This document shows, piece by piece, positions 50,317 to 62,752 of a stretch of 64,000 nt of DNA. The notes beneath the pieces are model-generated. The model ran no database searches, was not told the origin of the DNA, and saw only the letters and a list, made by a program, of their open reading frames with translations. The DNA comes from Polychytrium aggregatum (taxonomy: Eukaryota; Chytridiomycota; Chytridiomycetes; Polychytriales), in the NCBI RefSeq assembly GCF_025602895.1, contig NW_026516213.1, positions 248,001 to 312,000 of the forward strand, given 5' to 3'. Both the position numbers and the translations under genes were made by a program. How positions within the stretch are numbered: position 1 is the first letter of the stretch; each line of letters begins with the position of its first letter.

Positions 50317-51090
50317 GTTGGCCGTGGCAGGAGGAGCGATCGGAGCGAGAAGAGGTTTCGAGCCAGACAACGCCCATCGCCGCCTTTCAGTCCGCGGAAC
50401 AACCGGGAGCGCTCGGGGGCTCAGCCCGGTTTTGCCGATCTGCCGATTGGGACATGGACACGCAGATTGCGTGTGGGCATTGAATCGTGTTGATCGGCGC
50501 ACGCACGGCTGCGATGGACTCGCCGAGGTAACTGGTCGATGGGTACTGGACGCTTTGACTGACCCATGAACGATACTGATGGAGATCATTCGACCCACTG
50601 GGTTATTGTTGGCCAAATGCATGGTATGATCGAACTACGCCATGCTTTATCGGAACGGGACGATGTGCCCATTGTTTCTGAACGAGGTGCAGAGCCACAT
50701 ACGGGAGTTGATTCGATGGGACGTTGACCATATGAATCACAGGGCTGACAAAGGATCGCAGCCATTTGCTCCAGACAGCACCCTCTGATAAGAACAACCC
50801 TCCAACCTCAAGCACACCGAAGCACAAGCTGACGCAACAGACCGAGTGGTGATACGACATCTCAATCCACTCGAGTATTTGAGCGCAATCGTATATATGA
50901 TCATAGGGCGTCTCCACAGCCACCCGTGTCAACTAGCTGTTTTCGGGACGGCTCGTTTCAGGCTACTACTGCACAGCGCGAGTTGTTGTCGAAGGATAAA
51001 CGAAGGAATCGGCATCAGGTTTTCCTTACGCCAACATAATCCTGTATCTCAATCATTGGCATTTGCCTGTGGGGAGACCTATCATGGTGT
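50317..51090. other. intergenic gap
   Basis: Upstream of RPB9. At 50648-50683 two short sequences resembling the mariner-like ends sit head to head (GGAACGGGAC and CCATTGTTTCTGAA). No gene seen. Confidence 0.45.
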
Positions 51091-54000
51091 CTAGTCGCTA
51101 GAGGTTCCAAAATATCGATCTGTATCCATACAGCAATTGATTATGGTTAGAATAAGACCCATGCCACCAAGTACAGCATCGATCCTTGCCACTGCCGGGA
51201 GCGCTTTGTCCCACGCTCGTCTTGTCTGAGTGTCGGTCCGTACACCCTCAAGCGACGGGCCAGGACTCACCAGCAAAGTTGCCGCATCCAGGCTCAATGT
51301 AGTAGTCCTCGGTGAGACCCTGGTCCACCTCGCTGACGACCACCTTGACCTTGGGGAATGCTTGGTGGATGGCAATCACACCCTGCGGCGCCGTGATCAG
51401 CGACATGAAAATGATCTGCTCCTCAGGCACGTTGTGATCCAGCAGTACACGGATGGCCATCAGCGCGGCTGCGCCTGTGGCGATCGTCGCATCGGTGACA
51501 AGGACAGTTCGCTCGGTGATGTCGTCTGGAAGCTTGCAAAAGTGGAGCTGCGGTTCGCCCGTCGACGGATCGGTCTGGATCAAGACCTTGCCCAGAGGAA
51601 TGTCCTTGACCACCTGTCGCAGGCTGTTCTCCATTGTGCTTCCAGCACGGATGATGGAAACGCCGCACACCTGATCGCGTCGAGTTAGGATTGCCTCTAT
51701 TAGCACTTGGGTCCGCCCCGACCAATGTGAAGGCCCTACAATCACGTCGGCTCCTGAACCTTTGGCATATGCCGGCTCTGACGAAACGTACCTTGGTGGT
51801 CAGTTTGGTGCCCTTGTACGTGTGTCCCGTTGGAGTGGTGACGGTAATATCCTCAGCAGGCAATTCAGCCAGCGCTCTGTACCGCAATAAAAGTCAGCGC
51901 CCAATTGATGTTTGCCAAGTGGCGTGGAAAGACGTCAGTTTACCGTACCTTTCGATGAGCAGCCTCGAGATTCGCTCGGAGAAGAATATCAGATCGTTTC
52001 GGTTTGTGGTCTCGTCACGGATGATGGTGTGAATCGCCTGACCAGCGATTGCCATGCCCGTCCAGGTGTTCGACCAAACGAGTGGTATTAGAAAGTAGGG
52101 ATATCAGCGCCTTGGTTAATACCGGGCTTTGTGATCCGCAATAAACGGGGGATGGCCGGCGAGCACGATGAACGGAGCATAGCCAGCAAGCGCAGTGACG
52201 GCACCTTGAGCTCGGGAGTCGACTCCAGCACAATCAGCGACTGGGGCAGGCCCTTCGAGCAGTCAATGTTGGCCAACTCGTGTCTCAGAGAGAGGCCACG
52301 CTCGCTTAGTCGCCTCATCACATGTTTGACGATCACGTCGATTGCCGCTGGGGAATATTGCATCGTAAGCCATGGGACTCGCCATGTGCACCAGGACTGA
52401 AGCAGGGTGGGTTGCTGACCCTTGCGGGTTGCTGGCCCTTGTTGGTTGCTGACCCTAGGGGAATCACATACCGGTGTTATCAAGCCCTCGCGGGATAATA
52501 ACTGAATCAACCAGACAAGAGCAAAGGTCAGTGCCGGCATTTGGAAACCAGCGGCATCCGGAAAAACGTCGACAGCGGCGGATGAAGGCGTTTATGACAA
52601 ACGGTGCACCCACAACGTACTGTCTGCGTATTTCATGGTTGGATATATGTACTCTTCAAAGGCGGGCTTGACGAACTTCATGTACTGGCTGAGGACACCA
52701 CGGATGTCTCGGGCACGCTCGGCAACATCTCGTTTCACTGTAGATCCAGCAAGGCACCGACCGAAGCGGGAGACAAGACATGATGCGTCGGCTTGATTAG
52801 TCGCGGGGCATCCGACGGTACTCTTGGAGCAGGAGACCCAAGTGCTTCTGCGAGCACGACAAAAGGAAGGCACCGCGACGGCCGAGACAAGTGACATGGA
52901 TATGCAGTCGGCAGGCAGCATACATCGTCGCGCCAAGCGAATATCGGCGTCTGTATCGACAAAGAGCTTGAGGTCCATGAGCTCGCGGACGCTCCTGTCG
53001 TAGAGAGCAAAGATGCCCTCGAATATGACCACATTGGCTCCGTACACGGTCTTGGTTTGCGGGAGCCTGTGCAATCGGCGTCAGCACGTCGTTATCACCA
53101 AACCCCACACCCGACACCAGATGCAGACTCTGCTCCTCGGTGCGGATTCGCATCGTGGGCGCACCTGGAATGGGTCTTGAAATCGTAGATGGGCACGTTG
53201 CACTTGACGCCGCGCTTGAGGCAGTCGAGCACATTGAACAACGATTCATAATCGAAGGACGCTGGCGAGCGCGCATCATGCGTGAATCAGCGTCATCTTC
53301 GATAGCCATCTCTACAGCCATCTCTACAGCCAGCAACCAACAGCCAGAAAAGCAGTCCGAGCTTGGAGCGATGGCTATAGGCCAACGGCGCAGCTGCTCG
53401 TGAGCCTGTGCCGTTCGTAGGCTCACACTTACTCGGATGATCAAAATTGTATTCGCTTGCGGATGCACAACATGGCCGCAACCGATGGCATCCCGTTTGG
53501 CGCGATGGCGATGGCGATGGCGATGGTGTCGTTCGAGAGGTGAACAGCAGCGTACGGAAGGATGCGGCGAGAGTGTCAGCGATCCAAGCCGCCTGTCGAC
53601 CCATGCGATAGAGCCACAGAGCCCGCTGGGCTTGCAGATAGTCGCGAGGGTGAGCTCTGCGACACTCACTTGCGATGGGATGCCTCGATCTGCTCGGGCG
53701 TGAGGGGCTTGTAGAACGAGTCCATCGAGAGCAGCACCACCCAGGGCACTCCCATCTCCTTGATGATGCGGGCCGCGACGCTCGTCTTGCCGCTGGCGCT
53801 ACCGCCGCCGATGCCGATGATGAAGGGCTCGACAGGCTTGCCGTGTTTGCCGAACCAGGGCATTCGGCCTCTAGACGGCCCCGTAAATCGATGGAGCTTT
53901 GGCGTGGTCGTGGTCGGCGAGGCCGACTTTCGGACCTTGCCTCCAAGCTGGGAGAGATCGTTCATGGGTGCGGTGCGGCGCGGCGAGGTGTGTTGCAGCG

Positions 54001-54241
54001 AGGTGCTTGAGGCGGATGGATAGATGGAAGAGCTGAAGATGGCGGGCAAGCTGAGGCCGAAGTGAGGAAGCCCGGCGGCAGGGCCAGCAGCATTCCAGCC
54101 ACAAGACCGCCTCTGATTGCACTTGGGTTTGGCGGGTGCCGGCCCAGACGGCCATCGAGATGCAGCAGATCCTGTGCCTGCGGCCACCGAGTCGCCCAGA
54201 TCGGCCTCTCTCCTCTTCCGTAGGACGGGATCAAACATCAT
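51091..54241 (-). CDS. URK1: uridine/cytidine kinase with UPRT-like C-terminal domain
   Basis: About ten exons; first 54241-53670, last 51119-51091. The kinase half has the P-loop GIGGGSASGKTSVA, MDSFYKPL, NFDHP, VPIYDFKTHSR, VIFEGIFALYD, FVDTDADIRLARR and KRDVAERARDIRGV. Together these phosphorylate uridine and cytidine. The second half is a uracil-phosphoribosyltransferase-like domain (VCGVSIIRAGSTMENSLR, DATIATGAAALMAI) ending DRYFGTSSD. This is the layout of yeast Urk1 and animal UCKL1. The PRPP loop is altered (DATIATGAAA), so UPRT activity is doubtful. The N-terminal about 95 residues are Pro/Ser-rich; ATG 54241 is a guess, and 54238 and 53964 are also in frame. Tiny exons near 53455-53433 and 52505 are inferred from phase. 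Confidence 0.9.
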
Positions 54242-54600
54242 GATATTGCAGGGCGGTTGCGCATGGCCGATTGTGCATGGGTATTCGGGGTGGGCAGCCA
54301 CAGACCACATGAAACGCAGACCAGCATCCAGATCTCCAAGCAACAGGCCCGCTCTTGCACACAATCCACCGGCTCCTGCACATCCAGGCGAGGCCGGGAT
54401 GCTGCCACTGCTGCCGATCCAGCCGTGAGCCCTGCTGTATCGGTGCCGATGGCCCATCATGTCCAATAGTACTCCATATCCTCTGCGACCAGCGGCACGG
54501 ATTTGCGAGTGCGGCCGCCCCGATGACGATAGTTGCAGAGCACATTATGCAGCGGAAAGTAACGAGACGATGAACAGTGAGTCGAGGAATACGGCCGATA
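54242..54600. other. short intergenic gap
   Basis: Between URK1 start and CFAP100 end. Nothing recognised. The URK1 frame stays open to 54466, so its 5' end may reach into this gap. Confidence 0.4.
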
Positions 54601-57556
<2,956 letters not shown>

Positions 57557-58283
57557 GTCGTCAGACTCGCTTGACCTCCGTGCTCGGGTGATTTCGGGTA
57601 GCTTGAGGATTTTGGCACGGGGGGAGACTCCAGCGGGAATCCGACAAATGGAGAAGCACGGTGAGCGATGTGGTGCCGCGATAGAGCGCCGACTCTCAGC
57701 CCCTGGTCGTCAAAACGACGTCCAAGGGCAGTCAGGTACCTGGCAGCTTTGGAAGGTGATGCGGCGCCTTGGATTTGGGCTTCCGAGACCCATCGCCGAC
57801 CTTTGGGCAAGTGAATGAGTGCCAAGACGGTATCGTGTTAAAATTGCAACATCGTCGGCACAACACTCATCGATCTCCTGAAGGGCCAACACTGGAGTAT
57901 GGCCGCACAGGACGAGAGCAAGCCATGCCCGCGAGTTCAAGAGCCGGCATGGAACGGGATTACAGGCATCTGCAGACCGACGGCTCCAGTGACGGCTGCC
58001 ATGGTTGTATCGCAGCCGTGAGATAGATTCTATGCCTGGAGCGAATGGGTGGATGCGCGGATGAATCGATGGATGGATGCGTGGGTGTGGGATGCGTGGG
58101 AAACCCGGCCAGGAGATGTGCGTGGAGGAGCGACGATTCAGCGAACTCATTTTTGAAACGGGACTTGCGTGGATCGAATGATGTTGATTGGCTATCTGGC
58201 TGGCTGAATGACGTCGATTGGTACTCGTGTTGAGACGTCGACCGCAGGGCCACAGCGCAATTTGAGCGACCAGAATTAGAGGC
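57557..58283. other. intergenic gap before the transposon cluster
   Basis: Upstream of CFAP100. Contains GATG/GGATGC-rich sequence (about 58045-58100). No gene recognised. Confidence 0.5.
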
Positions 58284-58490
58284 CATCCAGAAAGAACGGG
58301 ACAGTTCCTTCCTGGCTTCAGATGTCTGAACCCCGCTGACTGACTGTAGGCCCCAGCGGGCAGGCCGTGAGATTGTTTCCCGTCCTGGTTGGCAATCGAG
58401 TGGTTTTGGTTGGTTTGGGAAGCACAGTCTTGAATACACTCGGTCGATCTCCTGTGGCGACGATCGACTGGCATACCGAGATCATGTTCC
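58284..58490 (-). mobile_element. mariner-like relic, 3' end fragment
   Basis: Begins with an inverted-repeat end (TCCAGAAAGAACGGGACA at 58286-58303). The next about 190 bases align with 17994-18175, for example GATTGTTTCC.GT.CTGGTTGGC and TGGCATACCGAGA.CATGTTC. Both copies lie in the same orientation relative to their end. No transposase sequence is left in this copy. Confidence 0.7.
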
Positions 58491-58753
58491 TTGAGGCATT
58501 GATGTCTCGATGTGTGAGTGTGGTGCATCCACTCGACTCTCTGGACAGCTCAATGATATCTCGATATCAAGATGGTGCTGTGCTTGGCCATGAATGCGAT
58601 GAGTGGATGGGTGTATTCAGGTTCCAGAAAAAATACAGTCATAGCTCAAAACGGGGGTGTCCCATTTCATTTTGGAAAGGCTTTAGTCATTTCCCCTGGG
58701 TGAGGAGGAAGGCGAAAGGCAAAGAGCAATATCGCTTGACCAGATTACAGGCA

Positions 58754-58773
58754 ATCCAATAAAAAACGGGACA
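58754..58773 (+). repeat. left terminal inverted repeat
   Basis: AATCCAATAAAAAACGGGAC; matches the reverse complement of the right end at 16 of 20 positions. Confidence 0.75.
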
Positions 58774-58830
58774 CCCAGGGTTTGACCATTCATCGAATAT
58801 TTTGTTACCCAATGTTATCGCGCGCTGGCC

Positions 58831-59500
58831 ATGACCATTCGCCACACATCCGACTTTCGCACCGCCGCATTGCGATGCTACGCCCTCATCCATAGCCTGC
58901 GTAAGGTCGCCTCCATATTCAGTGTATCCAAGAGCACCATCCATCGATGGCACCGAGGATGCAAGCTGGATGACCCATCCCGGGTCCCAGCTCGCAGATC
59001 CACTTTCTTCGAGCAGGCATGTCCAGTCATTCGCACCCTGATTGAACAGGATCCGTTCCAGACTGGTCCTGTGTTGCGATGCAAGCTCGAGTCCATCCTC
59101 CAGAGGAAAGTATCACTCTCACTCTGCCACACTGCCATCCAGCGAGCAGGTCTCTCACACAAGAGGGCAACACACCTCTACAAGTCCAAGCGACTGGATG
59201 AGCGAGTGGCACAGTTCAGGGACCAAGTCCACTCCATCGACCCACGACGACTCGTTTTTGTCGATGAGACAGGGATCAGGAGATCCATTTTCCCTCTTTA
59301 CGGATACTCACCGAAGGGTGCTCCGCTTCGCCAGCGCAATCACATGAAGCACAAGTCTGTCTCGGCTGCATTTGCCATCAACCACTCTGGTGTGCTGCAT
59401 CGAGCGCCGAGGATGGTCAGTGATCTTCACCCCACCTGCCTCACTCGACTTCAATCCCATCGAGAACTTCTTTGGGGTTGAGTCCCCACCGATTTGGGGT
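58831..59500 (+). pseudogene. truncated Tc1/mariner-IS630 DDE transposase
   Basis: ATG 58831 opens a frame of 216 codons. It starts with a helix-turn-helix (LRKVASIFSVSKSTIHRWH), then a second DNA-binding part (FEQACPVIRTLIEQ), then the first catalytic Asp (RRLVFVDETGIRRSIFPLYG). After about 59415 the sequence jumps. The stretch with the second Asp (usual form LDNASIH) is missing, and the third-residue box appears one frame over as PPASLDFNPIENFFG (about 59429-59475). It ends abruptly at the repeat before the Fanzor promoter. So it has an internal deletion, a frameshift and no C-terminus, and cannot be active. Transposition would need a partner enzyme. Confidence 0.85.
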
Positions 59501-59514
59501 TGAGTTCCCTCCAA
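59471..59514 (+). repeat. 22-bp tandem duplication at the transposase/Fanzor junction
   Basis: TTTGGGGTTGAGT occurs at 59471 and again at 59493; the two 22-base units differ at a few positions. It sits exactly where transposase similarity stops. Confidence 0.8.
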
Positions 59515-59620
59515 TCAAGCCGCCATTTTCGCGTTCACATCCCTGGCTTGAACCTCTCGGCGATTTTTGAACAGGGTCGCTTCCCAACCAACCCGCAAAG
59601 ACGGGTTCCTGCTCTCGGGT

Positions 59621-59626
59621 ATAAAT
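59621..59626 (+). promoter_or_regulatory. TATA box of the Fanzor gene
   Basis: TATAAA, 128 bases before the ATG, followed by a pyrimidine-rich stretch (59635-59670) typical of a transcription start region. Confidence 0.5.
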
Positions 59627-59754
59627 GCCACACCTTCGTCCTGCTGCTTTCTTCCCTCATCTCGCCTTGATCTGATCATCGCGCTATTGTACGATAAAAA
59701 AAAGTCTCTGCTCTGACCAGTACCACTGGCAGGCATCCAGCATCCTCTGCCCCC

Positions 59755-62127
59755 ATGCCTCCGAAGCGTAAGGGTGCCGGTGATGGCCAGCCTCGGCCAC
59801 CCAGGCCCAAGAAAGCCAAGTCACAGTCGGAGCCTGTCTCTGGTTCGTCTTCTGACCCCACGCATGCTTGGTCGTCTGTTGCTCCGTCGCTCACCACCAC
59901 TGCTTCTGCAGATCCAATGGATGTCGATCCCACCGAGCCTGGTCCATCTACTTCCTCGAGTACCAGCAAGCGATGTCCCAAGTGCGATGGCACCGATCAC
60001 GAACGCTGCAACACTAGCAAGTGTTCCGAATACCGGCCCCTCAAGAGTTCTGTCGTCCCACTCGTGGATGGAAGGTCATCCGCCCCTCAGTTCAGCTGCT
60101 TCAAGCAGACCATGGATGGCTGTTGTCTCAATCCCGCTCTCCGCGACAAGATCCAGGCCACCGTCGAGGCCATGACCCAGATCCAGTTCGAGGCATCCAG
60201 GCTGCTCAACCTGCACATCCTCCGGTGCATCGAGCAGGATCTTCCCATCCCCGTCATCTCCAAGTCCACCCCTGCTTTCGTTCGCCAATGCTTCAGGATC
60301 GTCCAGGCCGATGCGCTCTCCCCGACCGGGGACAATGAGAAATACAACGAGCATCTGGTCGCTTCCTTTCGCGACTACCAGACCACTCGGCACGCAGACC
60401 TGCCTCCGGCCCCTCGTCTGCCTGATGGTGCTCACAGTCAGCTTCTCACTCTCGCTGTCAATGCCTATGCCACCAACTGCACCACCCACCTCAATCTGGC
60501 ATACTGGCGACTCCTTCGCCGCTTCTGCGCTGCCGTCTTCCCAGCCAACAAGCACAAGCACGAAGCCATCGAGGCCTGTCTCGAGCTCTTCGAGAAACCA
60601 GACTCGACTCCACCCAAGGCCGATCTCGAGTTCCTCTATCCCGACTTTGGCCACGTCCTGGACGAGTTTCGGTACAGCAACGACCAGGACCGCTTCCGGG
60701 CCCTTCATCGCCTCTCACACCATGTGAGAATCCTCGCCCGAGACAAGATGGTCGACAATGTCCACAAGTGGATCGACTGTGACATGCCCGCCCTCCGAGT
60801 CACCGAGCTGCAGCGCCAGGCCAAGCTGGACGAGCTCACTACCCAAGGCATTCCCTCCGACGACAAGAGGTTCACCACGGCCAAGTCTGAGCTCGGCACC
60901 ACCAAGTCCAAGATCAACCAGCTGGCATCCAGGATCAACTGGGCACTCAAGCAGCTCGCCGTCGACACTCCTCCGGCCGTGTGCACGATGGTTCCTCTAT
61001 GCACTGCCACGGCCAAATACATCAAGATCGACACGGCCACCCTCTGGGATCTCCTTGGTCCAAAGAAGCGCCTTGGACTCACCCGGGACAAGCTCAAGGA
61101 AGAAGGTGATGACGGCATCAACAACCAGGATCGTCTCTGGCGCAGTTGCTTCAAGCTGCGTAGTTCCCTCTTCCAAGAGCGGGACGTGAACAAGAAGCTG
61201 TTCAACTACGAGATCAGCACCGATGGCATTGGATGCACCATCGGTCTCGTCAAGTTTGTGCGTCGAACCGATCACACCGAGACCTCCGAGCCTCCTCCGA
61301 CTGCCGAGCAGCGCATCCAGGCCCACATCGGCAACCCAGACCCCGATCGCACCACTTGGATTGGCATCGATCCTGGAGTCGGCTCCATCTTCACGGCGGT
61401 CATCCAAGCACCGGGCCACCAAGACGAGGTGGTCTCATTCTCCAATGGCCACTACCAGCACATGTGTGGCCATACGTCCAACACCAAGTGGCACAATATC
61501 ATGAAGTATCGACTCAGCATCGAGACCTGGATGTCGACCACCCCCTCGCCCAAGGTGTCGTCCTCGGAGGCTTTCAAGGTCCATCTCACCCATGTCCTGC
61601 GACCGGAGCTGCGAGTGCAGCTCGACTTCCACCTTGGCAAGAAGGCCCGTCACCATCGCTTCACGGGCTACAAGAGGCGCCAAGTGGCCGTCGACAGGAT
61701 GTGCAAGGCCGTCCTGAAGCACGCCCCGATACGGACCGATGTGGTGATCGCCTTTGGCAATGCGTCATGGCGACAGGGCAAGGGCTATGCATCCAGCCCT
61801 CGGAGGCAGCGGTTTGCTCGGTACTTTGAGCAATTCGAGCACCACCGACGCCGTCCCAATCACCATCATGGAAGCGTCAAGGTGGCCTCGACGAACGAGT
61901 TCAACACCTCGCAAGTGTGCTCCAAGTGCCTGGAGCCAGTTCGGTTGGAAGGACTCGATGCGCCCAGTGTTGCGAATTCCCACTTTGTCAGGAGCTGCAA
62001 GAATCCCAGCTGCCGGACAGTGTGGAATCGCGACGTCAATGCGGCGCGCAACATGATCGCAGTGTGCAGGTCGATTGTAGAGATCGGAGAGCGACCAGCG
62101 GTCTTCACTCGGAGGCTGCCAAAGTGA
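59755..62127 (+). CDS. Fanzor-type RNA-guided nuclease (eukaryotic TnpB homologue)
   Basis: An uninterrupted 790-codon frame, unlike the intron-rich host genes. The first 100 residues are disordered with a basic, nuclear-import-like start (PPKRKGAGDGQPRPPRPKKAK) and a zinc-knuckle-like CPKCDGTDHERCNTSKC (residues 74-90). The middle is helical, as expected for a recognition lobe. The RuvC core follows: motif I WIGIDPGVGS (Asp539), the strand VVIAFGNASW where TnpB has its usual Glu but here Ala, then STNEFNTSQVC with Glu715. The zinc ribbon is C722-x2-C725...C748-x4-C753, and motif III NRDVNAARNM has Asp760. In known Fanzors the catalytic Glu has moved, which fits Glu715. All parts look intact, so activity is plausible. 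Family assignment rests on these motifs. Confidence 0.93.
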   Translation: MPPKRKGAGDGQPRPPRPKKAKSQSEPVSGSSSDPTHAWSSVAPSLTTTASADPMDVDPTEPGPSTSSSTSKRCPKCDGTDHERCNTSKCSEYRPLKSSVVPLVDGRSSAPQFSCFKQTMDGCCLNPALRDKIQATVEAMTQIQFEASRLLNLHILRCIEQDLPIPVISKSTPAFVRQCFRIVQADALSPTGDNEKYNEHLVASFRDYQTTRHADLPPAPRLPDGAHSQLLTLAVNAYATNCTTHLNLAYWRLLRRFCAAVFPANKHKHEAIEACLELFEKPDSTPPKADLEFLYPDFGHVLDEFRYSNDQDRFRALHRLSHHVRILARDKMVDNVHKWIDCDMPALRVTELQRQAKLDELTTQGIPSDDKRFTTAKSELGTTKSKINQLASRINWALKQLAVDTPPAVCTMVPLCTATAKYIKIDTATLWDLLGPKKRLGLTRDKLKEEGDDGINNQDRLWRSCFKLRSSLFQERDVNKKLFNYEISTDGIGCTIGLVKFVRRTDHTETSEPPPTAEQRIQAHIGNPDPDRTTWIGIDPGVGSIFTAVIQAPGHQDEVVSFSNGHYQHMCGHTSNTKWHNIMKYRLSIETWMSTTPSPKVSSSEAFKVHLTHVLRPELRVQLDFHLGKKARHHRFTGYKRRQVAVDRMCKAVLKHAPIRTDVVIAFGNASWRQGKGYASSPRRQRFARYFEQFEHHRRRPNHHHGSVKVASTNEFNTSQVCSKCLEPVRLEGLDAPSVANSHFVRSCKNPSCRTVWNRDVNAARNMIAVCRSIVEIGERPAVFTRRLPK

Positions 62128-62220
62128 TCTGTTTTATTTCTTGTGGCTTTGCTAGACGCAAGCACAGCACATACTACATGTTCATGGAAACGGCTATATT
62201 GTCCCGTTTTTTTCTGAATA
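62060..62220 (+). ncRNA. candidate Fanzor guide-RNA scaffold region
   Basis: Inferred, not seen directly. In characterised TnpB and Fanzor loci the guide RNA overlaps the 3' end of the gene and runs to the right end of the element, with the guide in the flanking DNA. Here that is the end of the coding frame, the 72-base spacer and the right inverted repeat. The guide would then start near 62221. Confidence 0.4.
62200..62220 (+). repeat. right terminal inverted repeat
   Basis: TGTCCCGTTTTTTTCTGAAT and one further base; reverse complement of the family end. Confidence 0.75.
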
Positions 62221-62752
62221 AAGTGTAGAGGCCCGGACTGGCTCCATGGGATCTGGATCTGGCATTCAAGGAGCTGTCCTTAGCCATAATTTGCGCTCAA
62301 CAGACACAGTTTAAAGAGACGGTACAACTGCTGATGGCAAATGAGGACCAGCATGGGCTCTGCCGATCGGCGTTGGCATGGCCCGCAGCCAGCAACCAGA
62401 ACTGTCTCGATGCAATGCTCAAGGCCATGCTGGTCTGGGGTTAGACCCATTTCGGCCGGCGATCTCTGCCCACATCACGCCGCACTCGAGGATATTATGT
62501 GACATAGGGCTGTCAGCACGACGAGTAGGCGGACATGGGATGCCAACGGCACAACAGCACAGTTGCAAGGCAAGTCATGTTTGTGTATGGAGGGTCTAAT
62601 ATGCTCCGGAGCACACCGGGGCTCGGGGGATCGGCCCAATAGAATATGGAGACAGCGGCCGGGATGGAGCGGGGAGTGTGGAGCATAGTACATGGCGTAC
62701 AAGTCGACTCGCAGGCATCAAGTCCGTGCATTTGGACGACGGTAAAAAACTC
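62221..62752. other. flank of the transposon, with a short open frame
   Basis: A plus-strand frame without ATG runs from 62229 to the stop at 62442-62444. It translates to coding-like helical sequence (FKELSLAIICAQQTQFKETV, then LLMANEDQHGLCRSALAW) that faintly recalls ankyrin repeats. It may be a remnant of a gene cut by the insertion. The rest, to the RPA12 stop, shows nothing. Confidence 0.4.

Larger units (their letters stand above)
58754..62220 (+). mobile_element. mariner/IS630-like transposon carrying a Fanzor gene
   Basis: A 3.47-kb element bounded by inverted ends 58754-58773 and 62200-62220, both built on AAAAACGGGACA. It holds, in order, a broken DDE transposase (58831 to about 59500), a 22-bp duplicated junction (59471-59514), a TATA-type promoter and an intact Fanzor gene. 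Both outer ends lie at TA-containing sequence, as mariner-type insertion would leave, but the target duplication cannot be proved here. Fanzor genes are known to ride on several eukaryotic DNA transposon families, mariner among them. Confidence 0.8.

Noticed and set aside
50648-50683. Head-to-head transposon-end-like sequences (also 4397-4432)
   Set aside because: Matches of about 12-15 bases with gaps; too short to call an element without a genome-wide search.
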